A stretch of DNA of 35,911 nt, taken from Thermocladium sp. (GTDB lineage: Archaea; Thermoproteota; Thermoprotei; Thermoproteales; Thermocladiaceae). Position numbers and translations under genes: made by a program. The notes under the pieces were generated by a model, which worked only from the letters and a program-made list of their open reading frames with translations, was not told the origin of the DNA and did no database searches. Positions within the stretch are counted from its first letter, which is position 1. Each line of letters starts with the position of its first letter. The DNA lies in contig JAGDXC010000011.1 in NCBI GenBank assembly GCA_023269935.1, positions 1-35,911 on the forward strand. Reading direction: 5' to 3'. Below, one piece after another: positions 1 to 7,847 of this stretch.

Positions 1-17
1 CGCAAGCAAAAACCTTA

Positions 18-41
18 CCCCCCCCCCCAAAAAAAAAAAAA
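18..41. repeat. Homopolymer pair: 11 C followed by 13 A
   Basis: A run of eleven C is followed directly by thirteen A, in a stretch without a gene. Such a tract is unusual in this moderate-GC sequence. It may be a slippage-prone site or an assembly-edge artefact; it lies only 18 bases from the start of the window. Confidence 0.8.
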
Positions 42-492
42 GCGAGGCTTATCATTTGTTTTATCATATATAGTACCAGGAGAGAATATAATAAATTACT
101 TGATGCGCAAACGAAAATAGTCAATAAAGGCAGTGAGTCAATTAATATAAATCTTTAAGCATTTGTCTTGATAGTATTTAGTGTACTATTCTTCCCCTCT
201 CCTGACAGAAAGATGAGGAAACACTCACTTTTTGGAAAGTTGGGAATGGAGGCAAAGTCGAGTCTTGCAGTCTGCCCCACCAACAAACAGTGAATTACCT
301 CGCTCACCCTTGCGGAGCGGAAAAGAGACCAGCCTTCCCAATGGAGTTCGGCGGCGAAGCATTTATTAGAATAATCCCAATAAATTAACTATGATCGTGA
401 GAAAAAGAGTGGAGTGGGGGCGGGATCCCAACACGTGGTCGGGGAGGTTCTATATTCCCCAGGATATCGATAAGGAAAAGATAAAGAAAATC
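42..492. other. Gene-free left edge
   Basis: No ORF with a convincing start or composition is visible. Around 215-350 one plus-strand frame stays open for about 45 codons and ends in a basic, Pro/Ser/Arg-rich tail, like the variable C-terminal tails of degraded TnpB-type transposases. It has no start codon and no zinc-finger motif, so I do not call it a gene. Confidence 0.4.
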
Positions 493-936
493 CTAAGCCA
501 GTGACTCATGCTGGGGCGCGTATATAGTGTTCCCGGAGACCGATATGGGACCCATTATCCCGTCGCTGGCGGTTCCCGATGCCATGTAGATGATGCTCGG
601 GTTCAGGGGATCTATCTGTATGAGCCCTATATGGCCTGACGCATTGAAGTATATGCTATTGCCTTGATCGAATGGATTCGATATGCCGGCGGGGCCTATC
701 TGTACCCATGGGTATTGATTGCCCGACCCAATATACCTAGTTGCAGGTCTTAGGCTTATGTTCAATAGGTTGATCCCCGGCGTCACATTATAAACCGTGA
801 AGAACCATTTATGGAACGGGTTCTCCACGAATATGCGGTAACTCCCTGGAGAAATGGAAGAAAGAACGGCATAGCCGCTCGGGTTTAGATCCTTGAGTTC
901 GCCATTCAAGATCAGCGTGGAGCCCTGGTTATTCAC
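493..936 (-). pseudogene. Fragment of an exported beta-rich protein
   Basis: The 147-residue frame begins at a GTG and stays open another 20 codons or so upstream without a good start, suggesting a lost N-terminus. The first half (GELKDLNPSGYAVLSSISPG and onwards) resembles a beta-sandwich of the carboxypeptidase-regulatory or PEGA kind. The second half carries ASGHIGLIQIDPLNPSIIYM, which looks like the first blade of a BNR/sialidase-type beta-propeller, in which an xxDPxNPxxIYxAS pattern is typical. The propeller then stops after one blade. N-x-S/T sites suggest the parent protein was exported. I read this as a doubly truncated remnant of a large surface protein; a small intact gene cannot be excluded. 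Confidence 0.45.
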
Positions 937-1144
937 CTTAATTGCAAGCCTAGTGACGGAGCTGCTCTGCAGCCAGTTGGGTATTATTTATGCTGGCCGC
1001 ATAAGCTTTATCTAGAAAAGCGAGCGGGGCATAAGGGCTTGCTCTATATGTACTAGGATAATCGATAAACAATATGAATCTCGTCCATAGGCGGGAAGTC
1101 TATTCACGGAGGCTCGGTCTTGGGTCATCTATGAGGAGAGAAAC

Positions 1145-1180
1145 CCTTATATTCATGATTGGGTTCATCCCATTGGTGGA
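1145..1180 (+). promoter_or_regulatory. TATA box and ribosome binding site of the coiled-coil gene
   Basis: CTTATATTC at 1145-1153 is a TATA-like element, and GGTGGA at 1175-1180 is a Shine-Dalgarno-like stretch six bases before the TTG start at 1187. Unlike many genes in this window this one appears to have a short leader, and the ribosome binding site supports the TTG start. Confidence 0.45.
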
Positions 1181-1186
1181 GAAAAT

Positions 1187-2212
1187 TTGAGCGATATTAA
1201 GGATGCATTGATTAAGTTGTTGAGGGATGATCCAGCGTTTAGGCGAGAGTTGATTAGCGCGATCAATATGGAGGATGCAGCGTGGGGCGAGAAGCTTGAA
1301 AGCATTAGGAAACTCCTTGAGGAGCAATCGAAGCTGAGCGTGGAGAATATGCAGATACTGGAGGGCTTGTTGAAGTCAACCAGTGAATTAACCGAGTCGC
1401 AGAGGGGAGTAGAGAGTGAACTGGCCAGGCTGGTGGAGAGGATCAATAACCTGGCAGAAGCACAGCAAAGAACCGAAGAAAGGCTCAACAAATTAACTGA
1501 GCGGGTTAATGAGTTAGCTGAGGCTCAGAAGAGAACCGAGGATGGATTAAGCAAGTTAACTGAAAGAGTTAATGACTTAACTGATAGATTGGATAAATTG
1601 ACGGAGCGAGTGACTGAATTAGCTGAACTCCAGAAGAGAACTGATGAGAGGTTAGATAAATTAACTGAAAGAGTTAATGACTTAACTGAGCGGGTTAATG
1701 AGTTAGTTGAGGCTCAGAAGAGAACCGAGGATGGATTAAGCAAGTTGACGGATGCGATTGGTGAGCTAAGCAAGGAGGTGATGGGGCTCAAGAAGAGGAT
1801 GGATTCCATGGGAAGGAGGTGGGGCGAGGATTATGAGGAGGTGATCAAGCTCTTCTTCAAGGAGTTAGTGGAAGTGGAGGAGATAGATCTGAGGTATGTT
1901 AATAGGTTCACGTATAAGGACGAGGCAGGTCAATTTGGGCCCAAGGGCAGTATCTACGAGATAGATATATTGGCGCGGAATGGAAGGGTTTACCTCATAG
2001 AGGTGAAGTCGTTTGCGGACGAGGATGATCTGGATTGGTTCAATGTAAAGTGCAGCACTGTGACCAAGGCATTGGGGTTCAAGGACCCCATCAAATTATT
2101 CCTAGCCGTGTCCGCCGCGGAGGAGGCCGTGGAGAGGGCCAAGAATTATGGGATCAAGATGCTGACGGGGGACGTGATAGAAAAGCGAAGGGCTAAAGCT
2201 GATCAAGCGTAA
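1187..2212 (+). CDS. Coiled-coil protein with C-terminal PD-(D/E)XK nuclease-like domain (DUF3782 type)
   Basis: This 341-residue protein has three parts. Residues 1-60 are a helical, charged head (DIKDALIKLLRDDPAFRREL). Residues 60-210 are a long coiled coil of repeated units with LTERVNxL and AEAQKRTEDGLSKL motifs. The C-terminal 120 residues are globular and contain YEIDILARNGRVYLIEVKS, the D...ExK core of the PD-(D/E)XK nuclease fold. The architecture matches archaeal proteins annotated DUF3782, common in crenarchaea and of unknown role; nuclease activity is inferred only from the fold. It starts at TTG with a ribosome binding site. The adjacent locus at 2396 is a broken relative. The repeats within the coil are nearly identical at DNA level, so its length probably varies between strains. 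Confidence 0.75.
   Translation: MSDIKDALIKLLRDDPAFRRELISAINMEDAAWGEKLESIRKLLEEQSKLSVENMQILEGLLKSTSELTESQRGVESELARLVERINNLAEAQQRTEERLNKLTERVNELAEAQKRTEDGLSKLTERVNDLTDRLDKLTERVTELAELQKRTDERLDKLTERVNDLTERVNELVEAQKRTEDGLSKLTDAIGELSKEVMGLKKRMDSMGRRWGEDYEEVIKLFFKELVEVEEIDLRYVNRFTYKDEAGQFGPKGSIYEIDILARNGRVYLIEVKSFADEDDLDWFNVKCSTVTKALGFKDPIKLFLAVSAAEEAVERAKNYGIKMLTGDVIEKRRAKADQA
1501..1746 (+). repeat. Near-identical direct repeats inside the coiled-coil gene
   Basis: Bases 1501-1557 and 1690-1746 are 57-base copies that differ at one position. Between them lie shorter duplicated blocks of the same unit (near 1552-1583 and 1657-1688). The repeats keep frame and encode the coiled-coil units. Low divergence at DNA level indicates recent duplication or ongoing gene conversion. 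Confidence 0.85.
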
Positions 2213-2280
2213 ACCGCGGAGTTGATGCCTTACTTGGGTTTCTACAGCCAAAGTCCCTTTGCTGGGGGATCACCTACCAT

Positions 2281-2338
2281 TTAAGGGAAGCTACATCAAT
2301 GCCCTTAATCTTGAATAAGTGAGGCATTTTTATTTTTC
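2281..2338 (+). terminator. Possible terminator after the coiled-coil gene
   Basis: The inverted repeat TTAAGGG (2281-2287) / CCCTTAA (2302-2308) is followed by the T-rich run TTTTTATTTTT. T-runs terminate transcription in archaea; the hairpin is weak and may be incidental. Confidence 0.4.
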
Positions 2339-2395
2339 ATTTACTCCCATCAATGAAAAACTATTTAAGCGAGCAATTGACTAATGAGGACGTAG

Positions 2396-3058
2396 ATGGA
2401 TGATTTAAAGGAGAAGTTCCTAAAATTGTTGGAGACAGATGAGGAGTTTAGATTCGCGGTGATGGGCATGATCGGCATGCATGAGATTCTCAAGAGGTTA
2501 GACACTCATTCCGGCTTAATGGCAAATATGCAGGAACAAATGAAGACAATGCAGGAACAAATAAAACAATGCAAGAGCAGATGGTGAAGATGCAGGGAGA
2601 AATCAATGGGCTGCGCACGGCTGTGGATGAGCTGAGGGGAGCCGTGAGAGAGAATACTGAAGAGATAAAATCGCTTAAGGCAGACGTGTCGTTCTAAAGA
2701 GGCAGGGATCGGGGACTCGGTCTCTCCTTGGATCTCTCACTGAGGCGGTTTTCCAGGATAAGGCTTTGAGGAGGGTGGAGTCCATCATGAGCTCCGCCGG
2801 GGAGTCCATTGTTGACGTCAAGTACAATGCCGCGATCGATGATAAGGAGTTCGATCTATTAATAATGGGGTCCAGGACTATATATGCAGTGGAGGTGAAG
2901 GTGCGGCATAGGAGGCAGGACGTGGATTACTTGCTCAATAAGCTGGAGCTAGCTCAGAAGGAATTTAAGGATAAGAAGGTGATCGGCGTGCTGGCCGGGA
3001 TAAGAATTACCAGAGCCATTAAGTCCTACGCGCGCAGCCTAGGCATGCTAGTCATTTG
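2396..3058 (+). pseudogene. Frameshifted coiled-coil / PD-(D/E)XK protein, paralogue of the upstream gene
   Basis: Three successive frames together spell one protein of the same design as the gene at 1187. The first (from ATG 2396, TATA-like CTATTTAAG about 27 bases upstream) gives the acidic helical head and the coil MQEQMKTMQEQIK. It ends at 2587, but adding one A to the AAAA run near 2566 restores the coil in the next frame (MQEQMVKMQGEINGLRTAVD). That frame stops at 2697, and the third frame carries LTEAVFQDKALRRVESIM, then EFDLLIMGSRTIYAVEVKVR, the D...ExK nuclease-like core, ending at 3058. Two frameshifts make it a decayed gene unless the first is a sequencing error. The C-terminal part might still be made from an internal ATG at 2787. 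Confidence 0.7.
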
Positions 3059-3855
3059 ACCGTGCATATCCATAAGAGGAGGAACCGCATCTGGATCAAG
3101 AACTGCGCGAAATGCAGGTTGGCGATACTTGCATGAATTCCTCTGAATGGATCCCTCAATCGTTGTTCCTCATAAGGGCAAGGGAGCTCAATGAACGGCT
3201 TCGTTTGGGAACCGGCATCGTTCCTCCCCGTCTCGGCTCTTGACTGAGGTGTGTGAGTCAGCTCTCCACAGAAGATTTTGAAGATGAATATTGCTAGGGA
3301 ACGAGTGGATTCGAAAGCTTCGTCGCAGTCCTTCAAGCTAAGTCACTTGTATTGCGGGGGCACCGCTTTTGCCGGTAGCAGCACATATGCATCAAAGAAC
3401 TTAAGGGGCTGTAATCCAGAATGACTATGGTAGAAGACGTGGAGCCTGGTCGTGGGCATCAAGAGGACCTACGACCCAAGATAGTCATTAAAAATAGATA
3501 CAAGAATTTAAGAGGAATTCTATCTTGCGCTTGGCAATTGAATCTGAGGTAACCTTAAGGAGGAGTGGATTTCATGGTAATTGAAAATAAAGCCTATGAT
3601 GGATTTTTGGCTAGGACAAATTCAAATCAAACATCATGGGTAGGATTTACAGTGCTTTTATTTTATTATCGTCCTCTATCTATATCATAGTTATGAATAC
3701 CCCATCCTCCATGTGACCATTAGCCAATGAGTGACATATACTTGAGCTGACTAAGACGCATGCTCTTTGTCTCAATGTCACCTCTTAATTGCTGGCCCCT
3801 TATTTTTCTCCATATCGCATGAATGTATTTGTATATATTCCTCTGATGAGATAAA
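3059..3855. other. Gene-poor stretch with possible transposon debris
   Basis: Minus-strand bases 3052-3336 are open for 94 codons (RAETGRNDAGSQTKPFIELP in the middle). The low-complexity basic tail is reminiscent of the variable C-terminus of TnpB-like transposases, but the cysteines and catalytic acids are absent, so I do not call it. A short ORF at 3574-3690 (38 codons, plus strand) follows an AAGGAGGAG ribosome binding site and might be a tiny gene. Bases 3419-3455 resemble 35045-35081 (listed separately). Nothing else was recognised. Confidence 0.4.
3419..3455 (+). repeat. Copy 1 of a short dispersed repeat
   Basis: GAATGACTATGGTAGAAGA matches GAATGATTATGGTAGAAGA at 35045 at 18 of 19 bases, and both are followed, with one indel, by a TGGA..CCTGGT match. 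Both copies lie in gene-poor, debris-rich DNA 31.6 kb apart. This probably marks ends of the same decayed element family. Confidence 0.5.
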
Positions 3856-3866
3856 AATTTTTAAAA
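3856..3866 (+). promoter_or_regulatory. TATA box of the thermopsin gene
   Basis: TTTTTAAA centred near 3861 predicts transcription starting at about 3888. That makes the ATG at 3889 the leaderless start and places the upstream ATGs at 3868 and 3877 before the transcript. Confidence 0.6.
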
Positions 3867-3888
3867 AATGCATTATATGCATAGGGAT

Positions 3889-6021
3889 ATGCGGTTAATC
3901 GTTCTGTTGCCTCTGGTCGCTTTATTGGTAATGGCCATTATGGCACATGCCTCCCAAGCATGCATTATAGAATCTAATATAACTATAAGCAACGTGGGCG
4001 AGGGGTTGTTTCTTCAAGCCCTTGATTCTCCTTATCATATTATAATCAATGCAGCTGAATCTCATCACATCGTTATAAATAAGAATGTGACTATGGGGGT
4101 CTACATATTCCCATTAAGCATTGGAAACTACTCTGTTCTTATAGGGATGAACTGCAACGAGCCTCTTCCAATCCTGGGGATTCGCGATTTGATCACGCCA
4201 GGCATTTCATCGACTTACCCCATTAACACCACCAGCGTGTTAGGATTCTTTAACTTGACAGATATATATGCCATTACTCCGCACGCCCCCAATTCCACCG
4301 GAATTTCAGGAGAATCCGGGGCATCCATTGAATTGAATGCGGTATTGACGGTGGAACTGGAGGGCGGTCGCTCCCAGCAATATTGGTTGCAGGATATCGT
4401 TCAAATGAGCACGGCGATATTCAAGGCAAGCCTCATCGATAATATATGGAACTTTACGTCGCCTGGTTCCAACATGAATAATGAATATGTGGAGGGGGCC
4501 GGTCATGTGTATGAGGCGCTGGGGCAGTATTCTAATAGGTATTATTATGTATATGATATACCCAATGCATTGGTTTACTCCTTCCCATTTGCGGGTTACT
4601 TGATTATAAATGAAAGTGTGGAGCCTGGACTGGGCGTCATCGTATATTTCGGCTATGCCAAGGCTGGTTCCACATCTAATCCCTATAATGGTCACATCTT
4701 TTGGTTCGACGAGGTTCTAATCCGTGAACCAGGGGTAGTTGGAGCATATATAATGACGAGCCCAAACAAGGTAACAGGTAGCTTGGATTCGTATGATTCG
4801 GAACTTGTTCTAGGTGGGTACTCTAATGCCAACATGGCATTCTTTTTAGCGATACATGCTGAACTGGCTCTGCTATGGCTGAGTAATCTGGGCTGGAGAC
4901 CCTATATGGATATATATGGATACGGACTGGATACCACTGAGTACTCCAACGATACCACGGTAGGAATGGCCACGGATGGAAATGTATTGGTAAGCACTGG
5001 ATCCGTTAGTCCACAATTGTTCTCGGGGTACTTGACAAGTAATTTCTTGCCCACGGTGCCAATGCCCAAGGTTTTGATTTTATTCCCGAACGGCACCATC
5101 ACTGAATTTTACCCCACTCGGAATGTGTCGTTAACGTTTGAGGGGAAAATGCAAATTAATGCCTCGGCCGTGAGATATTTTAGGGGTCTTCAATTATCCA
5201 TAGATAATAAAACCATGGAACTAAATAGCAACGAGATAACCATAGGCCACAGCGGCTTCGACTCGCTCACTATAAGGCCCACCTATGAGGTGTACTATTT
5301 AGTTAATATAGACTCCAATTACCCGGTGAATGCATCCATTGACGGCAACTCGACCATGCTGTCCACATGGAGCGGCTGGGTCTCGAGGGGCTCGGAGATC
5401 GATTTAAGTATTCCAATATATAGTTTCAATAATGGTAGTAGGCTTGTTTCCGTTAATGGTTCTCAGCATTATGTAGTGGTTAATGGTCCCCTCAACTTGA
5501 GCATTAAGTGGGTGAGGCAATACCTAGTTAACATAACTAGCCCATTTTCAATAGTCGTTAACGGTTCCGAGACCGGTGATTTCGTGCAATGGATTATGGC
5601 TGGCTCTGCTCTGAAGGTAAGCGTGCCTGCATCTGTGTCGCTGTCCAATTGTACTGTATTTATTCCAATAAATGGTGTTTCCGCACTGGAGGTGTTTCAT
5701 CCCATTAATTACTCGATTCAATGGTATCCAGAGTATTGCGTGAATGTAAGCAGTGATTACCCAGTTGACGTGAACGGCACAGTAACCACGCATTACTTCA
5801 ACTGGGTTCGCAAGGGTCTACACATAACTATAGCACCTAAAACGGTGAATAAATATATTGTATTGTTCTTGAGCGAGCCGGGTTATAATCTATCCGTGGA
5901 TTCCTCGATCCATGTTATAGTAGCTTGGCACATTAATGCATATGATACTGCATTCTCATTGGTGGGAATCATAATTATCATTGCCCTAATGGCATTAATC
6001 ATAAGATCTAGGCGAAGCTGA
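3889..6021 (+). CDS. Thermopsin-family acid protease, membrane-anchored
   Basis: The protein is 710 residues from the chosen start. It has a signal peptide (RLIVLLPLVALLVMAIMAHA), many N-x-S/T glycosylation sites, and a C-terminal membrane helix followed by RSRRS, so the body faces outside. The region near residues 105-340 carries thermopsin (peptidase family A5) hallmarks: YWLQDIVQMST, IDNIWNFTSPGS, GVIVYFGYAKAG, WFDEVLIREPG and DSELVLGG. These enzymes digest proteins at low pH and high temperature; their catalytic residues are not well defined. After the core come three repeats of roughly 60-70 residues, each beginning with a VN(I/V)xSxxxxV motif (from about 5300, 5530 and 5730), probably a stalk. 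Upstream ATGs at 3868 and 3877 are possible but fit the promoter less well. It stands alone, flanked by gene-poor DNA. Confidence 0.85.
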   Translation: MRLIVLLPLVALLVMAIMAHASQACIIESNITISNVGEGLFLQALDSPYHIIINAAESHHIVINKNVTMGVYIFPLSIGNYSVLIGMNCNEPLPILGIRDLITPGISSTYPINTTSVLGFFNLTDIYAITPHAPNSTGISGESGASIELNAVLTVELEGGRSQQYWLQDIVQMSTAIFKASLIDNIWNFTSPGSNMNNEYVEGAGHVYEALGQYSNRYYYVYDIPNALVYSFPFAGYLIINESVEPGLGVIVYFGYAKAGSTSNPYNGHIFWFDEVLIREPGVVGAYIMTSPNKVTGSLDSYDSELVLGGYSNANMAFFLAIHAELALLWLSNLGWRPYMDIYGYGLDTTEYSNDTTVGMATDGNVLVSTGSVSPQLFSGYLTSNFLPTVPMPKVLILFPNGTITEFYPTRNVSLTFEGKMQINASAVRYFRGLQLSIDNKTMELNSNEITIGHSGFDSLTIRPTYEVYYLVNIDSNYPVNASIDGNSTMLSTWSGWVSRGSEIDLSIPIYSFNNGSRLVSVNGSQHYVVVNGPLNLSIKWVRQYLVNITSPFSIVVNGSETGDFVQWIMAGSALKVSVPASVSLSNCTVFIPINGVSALEVFHPINYSIQWYPEYCVNVSSDYPVDVNGTVTTHYFNWVRKGLHITIAPKTVNKYIVLFLSEPGYNLSVDSSIHVIVAWHINAYDTAFSLVGIIIIIALMALIIRSRRS

Positions 6022-6258
6022 CCCATCATCCTGATGATGACTGAAAAACAGTAATATAATCATCTTATTTCAATGAATGACTTTTTAGATGAATACTGCT
6101 TGGTGGGACTTAATGGAAGTAACTGATGATATGGATAAGGCAACTAAGTTGAGACATGTAATGTGAGCCATAACTGCAATAGGGTTAACAAGGCTCTCCT
6201 GAATCTAGAGGGATACACCATGCAGAGACTTGTCGTCGATATAGTGCTAGTCGGCTTA

Positions 6259-6319
6259 GAAGGCGCGTAGAGATATGAATTGGACATAACTATGATGTTC
6301 GGGTCCAATATGCGCCTTC
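6259..6319. repeat. Two-stem hairpin in gene-poor DNA
   Basis: GAAGGCGC (6259-6266) pairs with GCGCCTTC (6312-6319), and inside it ATTGGAC (6279-6285) pairs with GTCCAAT (6303-6309). The stems are separated by 12 bases on the left and 2 on the right. Two nested perfect stems suggest a folded RNA or an element end; no transcript signal decides between them. Confidence 0.55.
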
Positions 6320-6574
6320 TCTATCCATGGATGACTGCTGGCCATGGAAAATCTATTAATCAGAAAGGGAGAGATTAATGCATTTAGCAAATAATTAAGG
6401 AGAGACGCGTTAATGTTTCTCCACCTTAAAGGGCAGGGCTCTCTATTACTTGATCCTATTTATGTAACTTATGTAATGTGCCGCCTCAAGGGGTTTCCTA
6501 GATGAAGTAGGACTTCCCCTTCTACTTATCCCACTTCAAGAATTTCATCAAGGAGGTTGCGTTCTCTTTTATAA

Positions 6575-6790
6575 TTAATTACTGTGCACATAATTAGAAT
6601 AAGTACCAAAGGCTCTACTTGCATAGTTACGTGATGTTTGACTTATTTTAGCAGGTAGCGCATTAAGCACACCCCTATCCTGTTGTGATGCCTTTCTGAA
6701 TAATGATTTAAAGCTTTGCTCTGCCCATTTGTAAGAATCATTTGTTTCACTATCTGTTTTTGGTACATAGGTGAGGGGGGTCGGGCTCAC
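6575..6790 (-). pseudogene. TnpB-like transposase N-terminal fragment
   Basis: The 71-codon frame reads SYKWAEQSFKSLFRKASQQD then LNALPAKISQTSRNYASRAF. This resembles the N-terminal helical region of IS200/IS605 TnpB proteins, where a 'lp..v.q.a...a.aF' pattern precedes the catalytic RuvC part. The RuvC motifs and zinc finger are absent, and the frame stops after about 70 residues. Its GTG start is probably not original, since the frame is open further upstream. I read it as a relic of one insertion; the identification is tentative. Confidence 0.35.
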
Positions 6791-7697
6791 ACAATGAGTG
6801 TCACGCTGGAAATAGGCTATATAGAGAAGTAGTAATTTATTTATCCCTATACACTTAATTCATAGATCCCTGCATTACCTATCATAATCGCTGGATTCCC
6901 GTGACTCCTCTTATATTCATTCTTTGCTTATTCAACATCATTGGATGAATCGTTATATTTCTGTTTGGCTATGATATTCCAAGGAAGTATTAATTATTGG
7001 TGGTTGTTTTTCTCCCAGATTCGACATCTCCTGAAATAATATAAAATAAGGGATGTGGTTTATGTTTTTGGTATTTTTATTTCTTCACTTATTTTTATCT
7101 CTGTTTTAGTCTTCTCAGTAAAAAATGATTTAATTCATATTTAATTTGGTTCTCAGTTACCTGTAATTTTAATTTCAAGTCATTGTTCTTAAACCTGGTT
7201 AATTGTGGATGATTTCTATATCCTTATAGTTTTGCCCTCCAATACTTTCTGTGACAAGGTTTCTCTCTATAATCCTAATAATCCCCTGGCATCTAAATAC
7301 ATTGGATGAATAGACCATAATCTCATATTACCATCCCCACCTTATTATATAATGGTACTAAAGTACGCTTTTTATTTAGTTATTTTAATTAGCTGTTGCC
7401 GTTCAGGAATAAATCCATTAACATTAAAGTATAAGGAATTTTTATCGACAGAACCGGCTCCCTTCCCATCCTAAATGGCGATGCTTCCCCCGAGGTCTTG
7501 GTAACCTTTATGGAGACCACTCGCTTCCCATATTAAGAGTTGATCAGCAAAACAAAAATATGGTATACACAAACAGTAAAAGCTTTATCTAACCATAAAA
7601 GACAAGGTTTGTTGCTTGTTTCATAAAAATCATCATTATAGTCTCCTTGCGTCTCCCTTATTGCATTAGATTACCTAACGCGTATTGTGAATAGATT

Positions 7698-7847
7698 TTA
7701 AAGCCTGGATCCTTGACCCTCGTAAAAACTCTGGATTGCTTTAATCACTATTATGGTGGCGTTGCCAACGCTTAGGTTCGGAAAGAAATCTATCTTGCCG
7801 GCGCCAATGGATCCTATTGGTATACCTTGATTCTTCGGCATTATCAT
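7698..7847 (-). pseudogene. N-terminal remnant of a GH116-like glycosidase
   Basis: An ATG overlapping the malA stop codon opens a 49-codon frame with NQGIPIGSIGAGKIDFFPNL followed by SVGNATI. This resembles the start of archaeal GH116 (DUF608) beta-glucosidases and xylosidases, where a G(I/F)P(L/V)GGIGxGK motif begins the N-terminal domain. The frame then stops. A further open piece at 7389-7532 on the same strand (GREPVLSIKIPY) may belong to the same gene after frameshifts. The one-base-shift overlap with malA suggests the two once formed a sugar-degrading operon. The rest of the enzyme, including the catalytic domain, is gone. Confidence 0.45.

Larger units (their letters stand above)
6022..7697. 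other. Gene-poor zone of decayed DNA
   Basis: About 1.7 kb contains no intact gene. Visible items are a two-stem hairpin at 6259-6319, a TnpB-like fragment at 6575-6790 (minus), and a minus-strand open piece at 7389-7532 that may continue the glycosidase remnant next to malA. Between 6,850 and 7,440 the sequence is strongly AT-rich with T-runs and no coding signal. Confidence 0.6.

Noticed and set aside
3052..3336. 94-codon minus-strand ORF as an intact gene
   Set aside because: It has no recognisable domain or ribosome binding site; at most it is a transposase tail remnant, so it is described only within the gap entry.
6010..6060. C/D box small RNA candidate near TGATGATGACTGA
   Set aside because: The C-box-like and D-box-like sequences abut with no guide spacer between them.
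6480..6560. Possible CRISPR repeat unit with AAGTAG/CTACTT arms
   Set aside because: The unit occurs once, with no regularly spaced copies and no cas genes in the window.
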